In this document: piece after piece, positions 36,251 through 47,900 of the stretch
Layout of the letters: every line of letters begins with the position of its first letter
How positions within the stretch are numbered: the stretch's first letter is position 1
Assembly (NCBI RefSeq): GCF_029227915.1
Contig: NC_079888.1
Location: 18,950,001 to 19,014,000 of the forward strand
DNA from: Hydractinia symbiolongicarpus
Lineage: Eukaryota > Cnidaria > Hydrozoa > Anthoathecata > Hydractiniidae
Direction of reading: 5' to 3'
Length of the DNA: 64,000 nt
Notes under the pieces: model-generated
The model's input: the letters and a program-made list of their open reading frames with translations, nothing else
What the model was told of the DNA's origin: nothing
Database searches by the model: none
Program-made: the position numbers and the translations under genes

Positions 36251-37147
36251 CCTACCACATTACATTGCTTGTATTTACAATTATCTAAAGAGCATTACTT
36301 TATGGGAAAGAATAATTCTAATATTTGAGTTTAGACAACACTTTTCAAAAATATATCAACCAGGACACAAATAGAAGCCTGTATATATATACTTTGCACA
36401 ACTTCCCTACAGTACCGCTTGAATGTAAGTACATGTACAGTACAGTCCAGATGTAAGCGTATGCGTTTTGCAATAATAATTGCTTTCATTAAAAAAAACA
36501 ATAGGATAGCGAGTTCCTTTCAAATTGCGCGAAAATAATTCGTGTTAAAAACAAAAGCTTAACAAGAAACATTGTTTAAAAACAATAATCTCCCATTGAA
36601 TTTTTATTTTTTTTAACAAGGAAAATTATAGTAATGCGATTTTAATCTCAATTTATTTAAAAACACAAACTCTTTTAAAAACAACAAATCCAATGATCTA
36701 AGTATTTAAAAAAAACTAATGTTACTTTTAAAACTTTTAGTAATATTTCTTTATCGTCGAAACATATTTTTTAACATGCGAAACTTTTAAAAGTCCTTTT
36801 TATAAAAAGCAACGTTTAGCAACGCAAACGGAAAAACCCTATGTTCGGGACTTTTCCCTTCGCGATAAGATTTCGAAAACAAATTAAATTTTAATACTGA
36901 AGAAAGAATAAATCTAAAAATATAACTTTTGACGTTTTATAGTATCACGGTACATTTTATTTTTAAAAACTTTTTTTACCGCGCAACAGCTCTATCTCTT
37001 AAAAGATTTAAACAATGCATCTTGCTGTCTATTTAGTTTTCGTGCAAATCTTTTATTTTATAAGACTATCAAACAATGGCTCGCTGTGTCACATTGATAG
37101 AGTTGATAACATTTTAAATACCTAAAACACTATCTAACGAAGCTTTC
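36251..37147. other. AT-rich intergenic with one half of a flanking duplication
   Basis: No gene. The segment at about 36965-37120, ending GTGTCACATTGATAGAGTTG, recurs in diverged form at about 37745-37905, on the other side of the 53-bp array. Confidence 0.6.
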
Positions 37148-37760
37148 CTATCGTCGTTCTTCGTTCTTTAACTTTCTAAGCAATCATTTCTATCGCCGCT
37201 CTTCGTTATTAAACTTTTAAAATGTGATATAACGAAGCTTTTCTATCGCCGTTCTTCGTTCTTAAACTTTTAAAATGCGATCTAAAAAAATATTTCTATC
37301 GCCGCTTTTCGTTTTTAAACTTTTAAAATGCAATCTAAAAAAGCTTTTCTATAGCGGTTTTTCGTTTTTAAACTTTCAAAATGCGATCTAAAAAACATTT
37401 CTATCGCCGTTTTTCGTTTTTAAACTTTTAAAATGCGATCTATAAAAAACATTTCTATCACCGTTTTTTTTGTTTTTAAAGTTTTAAAATGTGATCTAAA
37501 AAAACATTTCTATTGTCGTTTTTCGTTTTTAAACTTTTAAAATGCAATCTAAAAAAACATTTCTATCGCCGTTTTTCGTTTTTAAACTTTTAAAATGCGA
37601 TCTAAAAAAACATTTCTATCGCCGCTTTTCGTTCTTAAATTTTGAAAAGGCGATCTAAAAAACATTTCTATCGCCGCTTTTCGTTCTTAAATTTTGAAAA
37701 GGCGATCTAAAAAACATTTCTATCGCCGTTTTTCGTTTTTAAACTTTTAAAAAGCTTTAT
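37148..37760. repeat. 53-bp minisatellite, about 12 copies
   Basis: Units of about 53 bp carry CTATCGCCGTTTTTCGTTTT, TAAACTTTTAAAATGCGATC and TAAAAAACATTT. Starts lie near 37148, 37189, 37243, 37296, 37349, 37401, 37455, 37510, 37563, 37616, 37668 and 37720. Two units in reverse complement occur at about 41484-41580, inside the TA-flanked element of the GTF3C1 intron. Confidence 0.9.
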
Positions 37761-37910
37761 TTAACCCGCGCAACCAACAATGACTTCTCGCTAGTTTATT
37801 TAGTTTCCACGCAAAACTTTTGTTTAATAAAAATATTTAACAATGGCTCTTCGTGTCACATTGATAGAGTTGATAACATTTGCAATTATGCTATTGGGAA
37901 TAGTTATGTT

Positions 37911-40213
37911 AACACTATTTAACAATAGTTACGCGCAGGTATAATAAGCTATTTTTACTTCGATAATCTTTTGTTTATTACGCGCAAGTTAATGACTTAC
38001 AAGACTCACAAGATAATTAATAGGAACAAAAGACAAACAGCTACCGCCTCCGAGAAAAAGGTGTGAAACTTGAGCGTAAACGTACACTTACATGTGGACT
38101 GTACGGTACGTGAGTTTTACGACCTCATGTAACAATCTCATGTTTACATAAGAACCTTCACATATCTTTTGTTGACACACAAACTTAATTGCTTTCTATT
38201 GTTATCATTGTGCGCCAGTCATAACAATAAGATTTAATGAATCCTTTTGTTCTTACATGTAGCATGCATGTTATTGTTTAAAATTGTTTGCCGTTTGTGA
38301 GTATAAACAATAGATACTTAAATCTTTTGTTAAATTTTATTTTCTTTCGTTGATCTCTTAACACTATAGCAATTAAATACAACAATAGGACACACGTAGT
38401 TCACATGAGCTAATTAAATTGTGTTCACAAGACACAAACTCTGTTGTTGTCAGCATGCAAAAATAGCTCATGTATTTAACAATACGTTAAAATTAACAAC
38501 AAAAGTTATGATTCGAAGGTGATAACTATTGCGTATATGTGTAAGGTTACATACGAGCGGTACTGTACATATTAAAAATCACCTTAACAGTGCCATCCTT
38601 TTTTGTTGCAGCCCCAAGTGGCGATCAGTAAAAATGAGAAATTGGTTCTTGTATGAATGGCCCAATGGTATATGTCCACTGTTTAGTTCCTAAAAATAGC
38701 TATCCCGATTTTTCACCATGATGGTAGGCAGACTTATTGTTCCTGACAGCAAAGGTTAATGTCCTGTTATCAAATTCCAACCTAAATCTGAAGTAAAACC
38801 AAAAATAATAAAATCCACTAGAGGGTGAGAAGATAAAGATTGACTTTAAACAATAACCTTAATGGGTGCAGTGACTAACGATGTAATGAAAAAAGCCTGT
38901 ATTATTATGTTTGTATATAATTTTTTAAACAATCTGTCTTGACACAACTATATTCTTGGTAGCAAGAACTCTCACAATATCAGCATGTTTTTTTATGAAA
39001 TGTATATATATATAAACCAAGCAGTTATATATTCCCTCTTCTGTAAGACAGTGGTGGAGCCATATTTTCCATTTGAGATGTTTTTGCTTCAACTGTTTGA
39101 CGACAAATGGTTGTTATTATGTGAGAAGTAGCAATTAACGAACAGGAAAATCAAAACATTTTATTCCCTCAACATTTTTATTCCTTTTTATTTATAACAT
39201 TGTAATTTTTTTAGTAAAATATGAACCATTGTTATTTTAACTACCACCAAACTACCAAACTCATCCCCAGCTTCCAATTCCTAGCAATACCTTTCTAATT
39301 AATAAAAAGCGTTTGTTGGAAGTTGTAAAAAACACAGACAAAATATTTTCAGTATAATTTTCAAATTATAATTTTTTCTTGTTTTAAATTCTGTTGTTTT
39401 AAACACTTACAAGTACAGTTACATGATGGAATTGGAATTAAATTAAGACAATTCAGCAAAGTGTCACGCCTAAAACAGCAGCACAATATTTTATTCGTTT
39501 ATATCAGTAGAGTTCAGATTACTTTTCTTTTATATACTTATTTAATTTTGTGAAAGGACACGAACATAACATATTATTAATGGCAGTTAGAAAAAATCAA
39601 AATTAGTGCAGGGAGACCGCTGTTTTAAACACATCATAAAATTTATTTACTGGGAAAGAAAATGTTTGTTAAAGTGGAAAAAACTATAACTGGCAAATGG
39701 AATTTTGATATCAAGGAATGATGTATTTGTATCATTCCAAAACGAGAACCAGCATCTTTCATAATCTAAAAATAAAATGAATAAGTGCTAGATATGTCTT
39801 AAACCAATATAAGTATAAGCTTAGGTTTTGTGTAATCAAAAAGCTGTGAGAACTAAATTATGAATTTCCTTAAGGATCATTTAGAGACCTACCATAAAAG
39901 ATTTTCAATCCTTTAATAGCTAATTAACGGCTGCTGGGAACGTTTGGTTACATCTAGCTTTTCATGAGTAAATTATAACCTGAATATAATGGATCAGGTA
40001 TTATCACATGACTTAAGTGATCTTTATCCATCATCATGGAATTTCAACAAGTAAAATCTGTGAGAATTACTTCTTTTGACACATTTTGTAGTGTTATTCA
40101 TGCTTCACACTATATTCAAAACTCCAAAAAGTGTGGAACATGAGTAAATTAGCAAATTTATCTAAATTTTGAGTTTTGTTTTTTTCATTTTAATTTTTTT
40201 AGGCTAGTTGAGC
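37911..40213. promoter_or_regulatory. Upstream region of GTF3C1, promoter not resolved
   Basis: No gene is seen. A polypyrimidine tract and AG at 40201-40202, twelve bases before the start codon, look like a splice acceptor. At least one 5' untranslated exon and the promoter are therefore expected somewhere in this 2.3 kb or further left. I could not identify a core promoter. Confidence 0.35.
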
Positions 40214-43200
40214 ATGGATTTATACAGAGTGGCTCTTGAGGAAATTGCTTATGAAGGATTAGAAGGTATTCTTTAATTCTAGGCCTCTTTATTCGAAAGT
40301 TTGTTCATTCAATTCTTACATCTCCATAAGTTAAAAATACACGATTCTATACATTTACTCTACACAAAAGACAAAGGCTAAAGGAAATTTCCTAAAATAA
40401 TTTTTTCGTTTAAACACTGCTAACGTTATCAAAACTCCTAAACAATCTATATATTTTCTATTGTTCTTCTGCCTAAATGTATTTTTTAACATTATTATCG
40501 ACTAGTTGTAAAATTAATAATAATTTTTATAAGTAAGAAGTATTTGGCCTATAATTTCAAAAAAATTGCTCAGCAAAAAGCAATTCGATGTAAACTTCAG
40601 ATGTTGTTTATAAGAACACAAGCCACAGATTTTGCCTAAATTATCTCAATCCAACAATTAATTTTGGGTCTAACATATAAGGCTTAAAAACACCTGTAGC
40701 TGATTCTAAAAAACGGACTCATACTTGTATAAATCTTTATAATCTCAGTATTATTTCCTAACACAAAGAGAACACCTGTGCAAAGCTAAAAAAATCCCTG
40801 TTTTATTATAAAGTTACACAAACTTGGCTGTGCATAGTTTAAAAATTACCAACAAAAAAGAAGCCCATAAAATCATCATCTTGTTACAAAAAATCAACCC
40901 TAAAACATATTATGGAGGGGAGTAGATGGCTCCCCCATAACTTTTGATACGTCTGTGCAAATTGAATGAAACTTCACATACTTATAGTACAGTACTGGAA
41001 AAATGTTGTTTAACATCGCGCTTTGCGTATCGCGACGGTATTCTTGATCCGCGATAGAAGTTTTTTACTTTGAAGTTGTATCGAGAGGGCTTTGTGATAC
41101 ATCGGTCTTGATATCATTCTCGAAGCTATTGAGGCCATTACCACTTGGTTATAATAGAACTATTTTAAAATAAGAGTGTATTCAACAATGATTGTGGATG
41201 TTTAAATATAATTATACTTCCTTTGTGTTATATTTTTTTAACTTATACATAACAATCTAGGGCATACAGCTAGGGTTAATCTGTCTTTGGAAAACATTGC
41301 ACTGAGATTGCGTGTATTCAATTAAATATTATTAGTTGAACTATATTTTCACATGTCTGGTTGATCCTAAGCAGCAAATGTTTTTATTTTACACGCGCTT
41401 CTTATAATGATTTTTGTTAAAAAATGTACCCAAAGGTTGCATATGCCGTAGATAGACTTTGCTGTAGATAAAAATGCTTCATTAGATCGCTTTTTAAAAA
41501 ATTAAGAACGAAGAACGGAGATAGAAAAACTTTGTTAGAGATCGCATTTTAAAAGTTAAAAAGCGGCAATAGAAAAAAAAAATACGTTGAAAAAGTAATG
41601 CGGTAGAATTACTTTAATAAATAAGAAAGTTAAAAATTTTCTTATAATATACATTTTTTATATTTATACATAACTTATTTAAAACAAAATAAAAAGATAA
41701 AGCAGAGATGTGTTTGAAATGAAAAAGAGTTTCTCTTTATTCTTATTTTAAACTTACCATCGCGACAGATTTTGTCACGATACTAGATTCTCGATAAATC
41801 GTGACAATTTATTTTATTTGTTCCTTATTATTATAAACTAGCCGAATTCCCGTGGAAGAATCCACTGTATCTTTCATTGAGTCGATATGAGAGGTGACAA
41901 ATAAAAACATTGAACACAGTAATTTCAATTTTTAAGAGTCACAATTTGCATTATTCTATATCTATAACCGTTGAAACAAAACGTCCAAAAAAATAAACAT
42001 GTAAATCAATAATAAAGGAGAAAAAAAAGCCCTGGGATTGAGGTTGCTTACAATCTGCATTATACAGAACATTTAAAAATATAAGCAGGTCGAACAACAA
42101 ATTTAAAATGAAATAAAATAAAAATGCAAAAGGTCTAACAAAACCGAAGGTGGCTAACAACGGTTATGAAAAAATCTAAATCTGCTACAACTATATGCTT
42201 CCTTTGCCATGCCAGAAGTACACCAGGGAAAATAGTATAAGAGACATTAGAAAAAATCGATAAGTCACACAGAAAAGCTGATTGCAAAATTTCCACGTAT
42301 GATAATGAATCATACCAAATTAGCTATTTAGTCTATTGCATACAGCAACCCTCCCAATGCCCAAACGTGCCAGGCATAATAACAATGCAGTGTTTTCGAA
42401 TTTAAGATTCGAATAATATTTTAAACGGTAATGTAACAGATGTAAACATTAATCTAAAAACCAGTAACAACGGAAAAATTAGTTTGTAGTTTATAAAATT
42501 CTTATCTAGAATACACACCTTGTATTTTATAAGAATTATTCCGTTTCAGCCTTAATGTTCTTAACTTTCTTGATAAATACCATTCTTATTGTTCCTAATA
42601 TATTTTTAGCAGGGATATGGCCTCAAAATATATATATGAAATGACTTGATAAAATAAAGCTTGCTATAAGTTGCTATAGCTAATGGCAAATTCTGCTACA
42701 TGCAACGGCCCATTGCTTTGGACAGAAAAAAGTTCAGTTTGTGAGATACGCAATAAAAAAGTAAACTTCTAATTAAATTTGTGCATCATACAAATTTTTA
42801 TATTAGAACAAAAAATCAAGCTTAGACATATTCTTAGGATATTCTGACCCATTGTTTAGCGTATATTCTTACAAAGTAAGCTCTTAACCATCTTGACAAA
42901 TACTATCCTCGTAGCCTAAAAAAATATAATGCCTCAATAAATTAAGGCTTGCTATATGTTGCTATAGCTATTGACAATTTTTTTTATATTTAGAACAAAC
43001 AATCAAGGTTAGACATTTATTAAAATGTTCTGAACTTCTGACCCATTATTTAAAGTATATATATTATTACAAAAATAGTTCTTAACTTTCTGGACAAATA
43101 CTATCCTCATTATTGTGAATATATTCTTAGCATGTCCATGTCGTAAAAATATATAATGCCTTATTAAAATAAAGCTTGCTATGGCTATTGGCAATTTTTT

Positions 43201-44877
43201 TTTATATTTAGAACAAACAATCAAGGTTGGACATATTCTTAATATATTCTTAACTGACACTAAGTGTATTCTTACAAAAAATATGTTGAAGCTGAAGACA
43301 ACACATATTTAACTTCATATTTAAGAGAAAGTTTAGCTGGAAGCGTGTTTACCCAAATTAATTAATCAACCAGATAATCTAAACAACACACCTTTTCTTT
43401 CGCTTTCTCAGTAGGCAGCTAGCTAGCGTTCTTTGGATAAAAGTCCAATCAGTATTTTACTTTGATTACTAAACTTCGCTTCATTCCAAAGAAAACAAAT
43501 TGAAAATTTACAGCTAGCTACAATTGCCTGATACATTTCCAATCAGTTCTCTTTTTGGCGTTACATCATTGTACGTTTTTCTTCTTTATAACATCCTTTT
43601 TTATATTCACTCGACAACAACAGTCGCTCTGTAACAACAGTTTTGTTTTTTACATTTTAGATTCGAATTACATTCATATTCGAATGCGATACAACCTCGG
43701 TCCCAGAACATAAAAATGGAAAATATAGAAGAAACAAATAAGCTTTAATCTATAACATTATGATGAGTAAACATTGTTTGAAATAACTTTTTCCAGAATT
43801 ACTTTGAAAAACAGACAACCTTCTTCGCTGTGCTTTTCTTTTTTCAGTTGACAAAAACAACTTGTTTCCGTTAGATACGGCGCACACATTGTAAACCACA
43901 TTGTGGACTCAAATGGTCACTCACACAAGCGTATTATTATATAGATGCGGTACATCGCCTATTGAGGGAGTCCGCTCATGTTGCGCGCTCGATATGTTAA
44001 ACAACCTTTTTCCAGTACTGTACGTCATGAAACATTAAAAATAAGTTCAAAAAGTTCTTGACATCAAATCGTCCGAAATACCACTATATGCCACTATATG
44101 CTTAGGATGTAATAAGTTTTAGAGCGAATTTTTACATTTTTTTTAACCCTATTCGGTCCGGGGTTTTTCGAACATACTATGACCGGGGGGGGGGGGGGGG
44201 GGGGGGGGGCGGATTCCGCCCCCCCTCAATAACTTGTCATGGGATTGTTCAGATTGAATCAAACTTGGCACACTTATAGTACGTCATAAAAGGAACAAAA
44301 TGGCGGCAATAAATTTTTGCTTGCGTCAGCACATTTTCTGTGACGTCATCAGAAGCTTGAAAATTGTTAGAAATGCCACTATCTGCTTAAAATATAATTA
44401 CTTTTGTTCTAGAGCGAATTTTTACATTCTGCTTGAAGTTTCTGAAAGCTAAATAAATTTTTTTTAACATATCTTCCGGTTTTCACATGGATCAAATAAA
44501 AAATTGCCAAAAATTGCCCGAAAATCTGTTTTTTTTTCGATTTTCGGGTAAAATCCGACAAAATCGGGAAATCGGATTAGTCACGTGTCAAAATTTTTCA
44601 AAATGATTCTTCTTGATGAAACAAAGTTGTGTTGCAAGTTTCAAGTTCTAAGGATAATCCTAACAGGAGTTATTATATTTTCCCTATTATAAGGATTTCA
44701 TAGAGATTTTAGGGGTAGTTTTGAGTAATGACCAATATCAAAGCCTTTAAAAGGTATGGGACCTAAAAATTTAGCATGCAGGTGTCTAATAGATAAATGT
44801 TTAAACTCAGTAAGTATCATAGCCATATACGACAACCATCAGGAGTTATTAAAAAAAAAACGTCAGGGGGGGCGGAA

Positions 44878-44912
<35 letters not shown>

Positions 44913-47900
44913 ACCGAATAGGGTTAAAGTTCTGATTTAATATTTGTCGGGTTTTGACAGAATTTGCATGAAAAGTGCCAAAAATTACCCAAAATCTAAT
45001 TTTGCATTTTGGAATTCACCCCTCCCTCTCAAATGTAATAGGTGAAAATGCATAGGTTGTATGGTATAGTGCAGGTTTTACTCACTTCAGAACACAAGCA
45101 CAAAAATCATTGTGTGTTGCTATTAATGGTACAAAACTGCTTTAAGAAGATGATACAGCAAATTTTGAAATTCCAAAAACTTACCTTTATAAAATAGTTT
45201 TAAATCTCCATTTATTTAAAAGTGACAACACAAAGTTTACCAAACCTCTTAATTCCTTATAAAACAATGAAACCATTTGGTTAGACATCAAAACAGGAAC
45301 CGTATGTTACCCTTACCAAACATGGTATTCTATCAAAGAATGATAAACGCAGGAAGGAAGTCGAGCTGATTGGTTAGTGCAGGTAAACCATGTTGCAGAT
45401 TCGTACAGTCTTAATACACTTTTCAGAAAAACTTAAATAGCTATATTGTAGGTCACAAAACACCTGGGGTAGTAGACGGTAGACTTTTTAATCCTGTCAG
45501 TTCAGGTCAAGTTCAAAAACGGAAATTATATATTTTATATCAACATCTACATTTTCCACTACCAATGTGTTTTTAAATCCTGACAAGCGATTCTCATGCA
45601 ATCGTCAACATATGCTAAAAATCTTTAAATATATCATTCATTATTTCTTATTTATTTTCCCGATATATTCAAGTAATTTCCAGATAATTTATGTTTCTGT
45701 AACTTGACCTGAATATCCGAATATCATGCTTATTTCCAGCTATAGCTAGGCATCTAAAGAAAAAGGTAAAACATATCATGACATTTTAATTAATATTATT
45801 TTACACAGTTTTGCTACAATTGTTCCAATTTTATTGGAATGTTTTTTTGATGGATAAAAACGTCTCAAATAAAAGTAATAAAACGTCAAAGAACAGTCTA
45901 AAAGTGCAGTCGTATTGGTTGAAGGTTAAGAGCTGACATTCAGTTCATATGCAAGTGTTCAAAGGTGAGATTATAGAGAATGAAGTATTTCCAGCTTTAA
46001 TGATGTACAACAGTGGCTCGTTAGAGATAGTTGGGAACTTCTGTTACTTAGGTGATATGTTGGGCAGTGAAAGGAGTGTTGGAAGAAGTGTTACTTGCAG
46101 GATAGGTTCTGCTTGGAAAAAGTTCAGAGAGGTACTTCCTTTGTTGACTAGCAGAGTCTTGTCAATTGAGGTAAAAGGTAGGTTGTATAAGGCCTGTTTA
46201 AGAATTGTTATGTTGTACGGTAGTCAGACATGGGCAGTGCAGCAGGAAGATCTTGATCGTTTAGAAAGTAATGATATGAGAATGGTTAGGTGGATGTGTA
46301 ACGCCAGTCTTAGAGACAGACGGAGTTCAGATGGACTAAGAAGCAGGCTAAGTATCCGTAAAATTAAAGATGATTAAATTGGCTTGGGCACTTGGAAAGA
46401 ATGGAGGGGGATAATTGGTTAAGAAAGTTTAGAGACTTGATAGTTCCTGGAGCAAATCCCAGAGGCAGACCGAGAAGGACTTGGCAGGAGTTTATAGGGA
46501 CAGACTTGATACAAGTTGAGTTTAGATCTAACACAGTCTAGATCAGATTGGAAGAAAGTCATTAATATACCCCGTCTAACCCATGCTAGCATGGAAAACG
46601 AACGTTAAGTCGAGAATGATGATGATGATGAACGAGTTACCTTAAAATAATGTAAATTTTATCGCTGAATTTATTAGCCAATTAGGTCACTTATAAAAAA
46701 GCAAACATATGGAAAATTCACTTAAGCTTGTCAAGGTTTTGTTCCTCATCAAAGTCATACTCAATCAATCACAAACCAGAAGAAATTTTTTTTTTATCAA
46801 AAACTGATTGGTGGATTGAGACATAAAAAGCCTTGGACTAGTCAAAAAATGTCTATTTGCTGTTTAAACCGTTATTTTACTGGTAATTATTTTACTGGTA
46901 TAACTGTATTGCAAATAATATAGGCTGTTACCCTTATCCCCAAAACCTTTACAAATACACAGTCATTACAAAAATACTGAGTTTCTCTTTTGTAATACAT
47001 AGGCTTGGTTTGGTGGTGTGAGGCAATATAGTCAAAAACAATTATCCAGGCCAATGCAGTTTTTACGGATGTTAAATTGGGGAAGGATAATAGGTTGAAA
47101 TCAATTTTTGTGCAAAATATTCACTACATCCCACTTTTTTCTTAAAAACTATAAAATGAAAATGAACAAACTTTATACTTAACATCTGAGACTTTAATTT
47201 CATGTATTATAAAGTCAAAACGTTTTCGATTTCAGTCTATGATTACAGCTTTACATTATAAAAAGTGTAGTTTACAAATAGTGTGTTGTTATAGCTCGTA
47301 GAACACACAAAAATATAAACTATACACAAAGACATTTGTTTTAAGTCAAAACTTGGTAATGCACATAAATAAACACTATTTATTGCAAGTTGTCCAATTT
47401 TAGAAGGTACATTCTCAATTTCTTATATTCTATTTAGGTGTAACACTTTCTGGGTTGTGGAAATGCTTTAAAAAGCGATTGCCACCTATTGATTGTGCTA
47501 TTGACCAATGGACTAAACCCCATATATGGAAACGCCTCATTCAGTCAGAGTATGTGCGGTTTTATTATATCGATTTTGAAGGCCCGAAGGCACCAGAAGT
47601 GAAAGTGAACAAGGTAAATTCTTCGCATTTGGTGGACTGCCAGGCTCTTGAGATTTTAGGTTTTTTTTAAGTGAACTAAAGTGAAAAGAGAAATTTCACA
47701 ACAAGTATGTGTCATTGTTTTGATAAACAGATTTTTGTACATTTTATGTACATTTTCAGTATAATACTATATTAGTGTTTTTAGTATTCTTTGTATTGTT
47801 GCTATGGACAATTTTTGTAAATTTTCACATCACTATTTTCTCTTCTGTATTTCGAACCTTTTCACCATAAATTCTGTTACTATAAGTATCAATATGTGTT

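Larger units (their letters stand above)
40990..44020. mobile_element. 3,031-bp TA-flanked inverted-repeat element, no transposase
   Basis: The ends are 27-bp inverted repeats starting CAGTACTGGAAAAA with a single mismatch. TA flanks both sides (40988-40989 and 44021-44022). A relative of the interrupted sequence at 44147-44923 has the uninterrupted CTTATAGTACGTCAT, so the insertion point and the TA duplication are confirmed inside the window. TA duplication and CAGT ends fit Tc1/mariner/pogo-type elements. The interior has no transposase frame. It carries a triplicated segment (42550-43260), two reverse units of the 53-bp minisatellite and a Helitron-like end. Confidence 0.82.
40915..45040. 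mobile_element. Old element broken by two younger insertions (intron 1 of GTF3C1)
   Basis: Three separated pieces match, in order, the inside of the younger element at 44147-44923. 40940-40989 matches from 'aaattgaatgaaact' to CTTATAGTA. 44021-44142 matches from TACGTCAT to AGAGCGAATTTTTACATT. 44928-45040 matches the GCCAAAAATT segment and the GC-rich end. The left end near 40915 (GGAGGGG and CTCCCCC) and the right end (CCCCTCCCTCTC) look like decayed forms of the younger element's G and C tracts. The breaks are exactly at the TA and TTAA sites of the two insertions. Confidence 0.65.

Noticed and set aside
28000-40213. A linked multi-gene system between the RRM gene and GTF3C1
   Set aside because: The interval contains only repeats and mobile-element remains. 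The two genes are merely divergent neighbours 11 kb apart.
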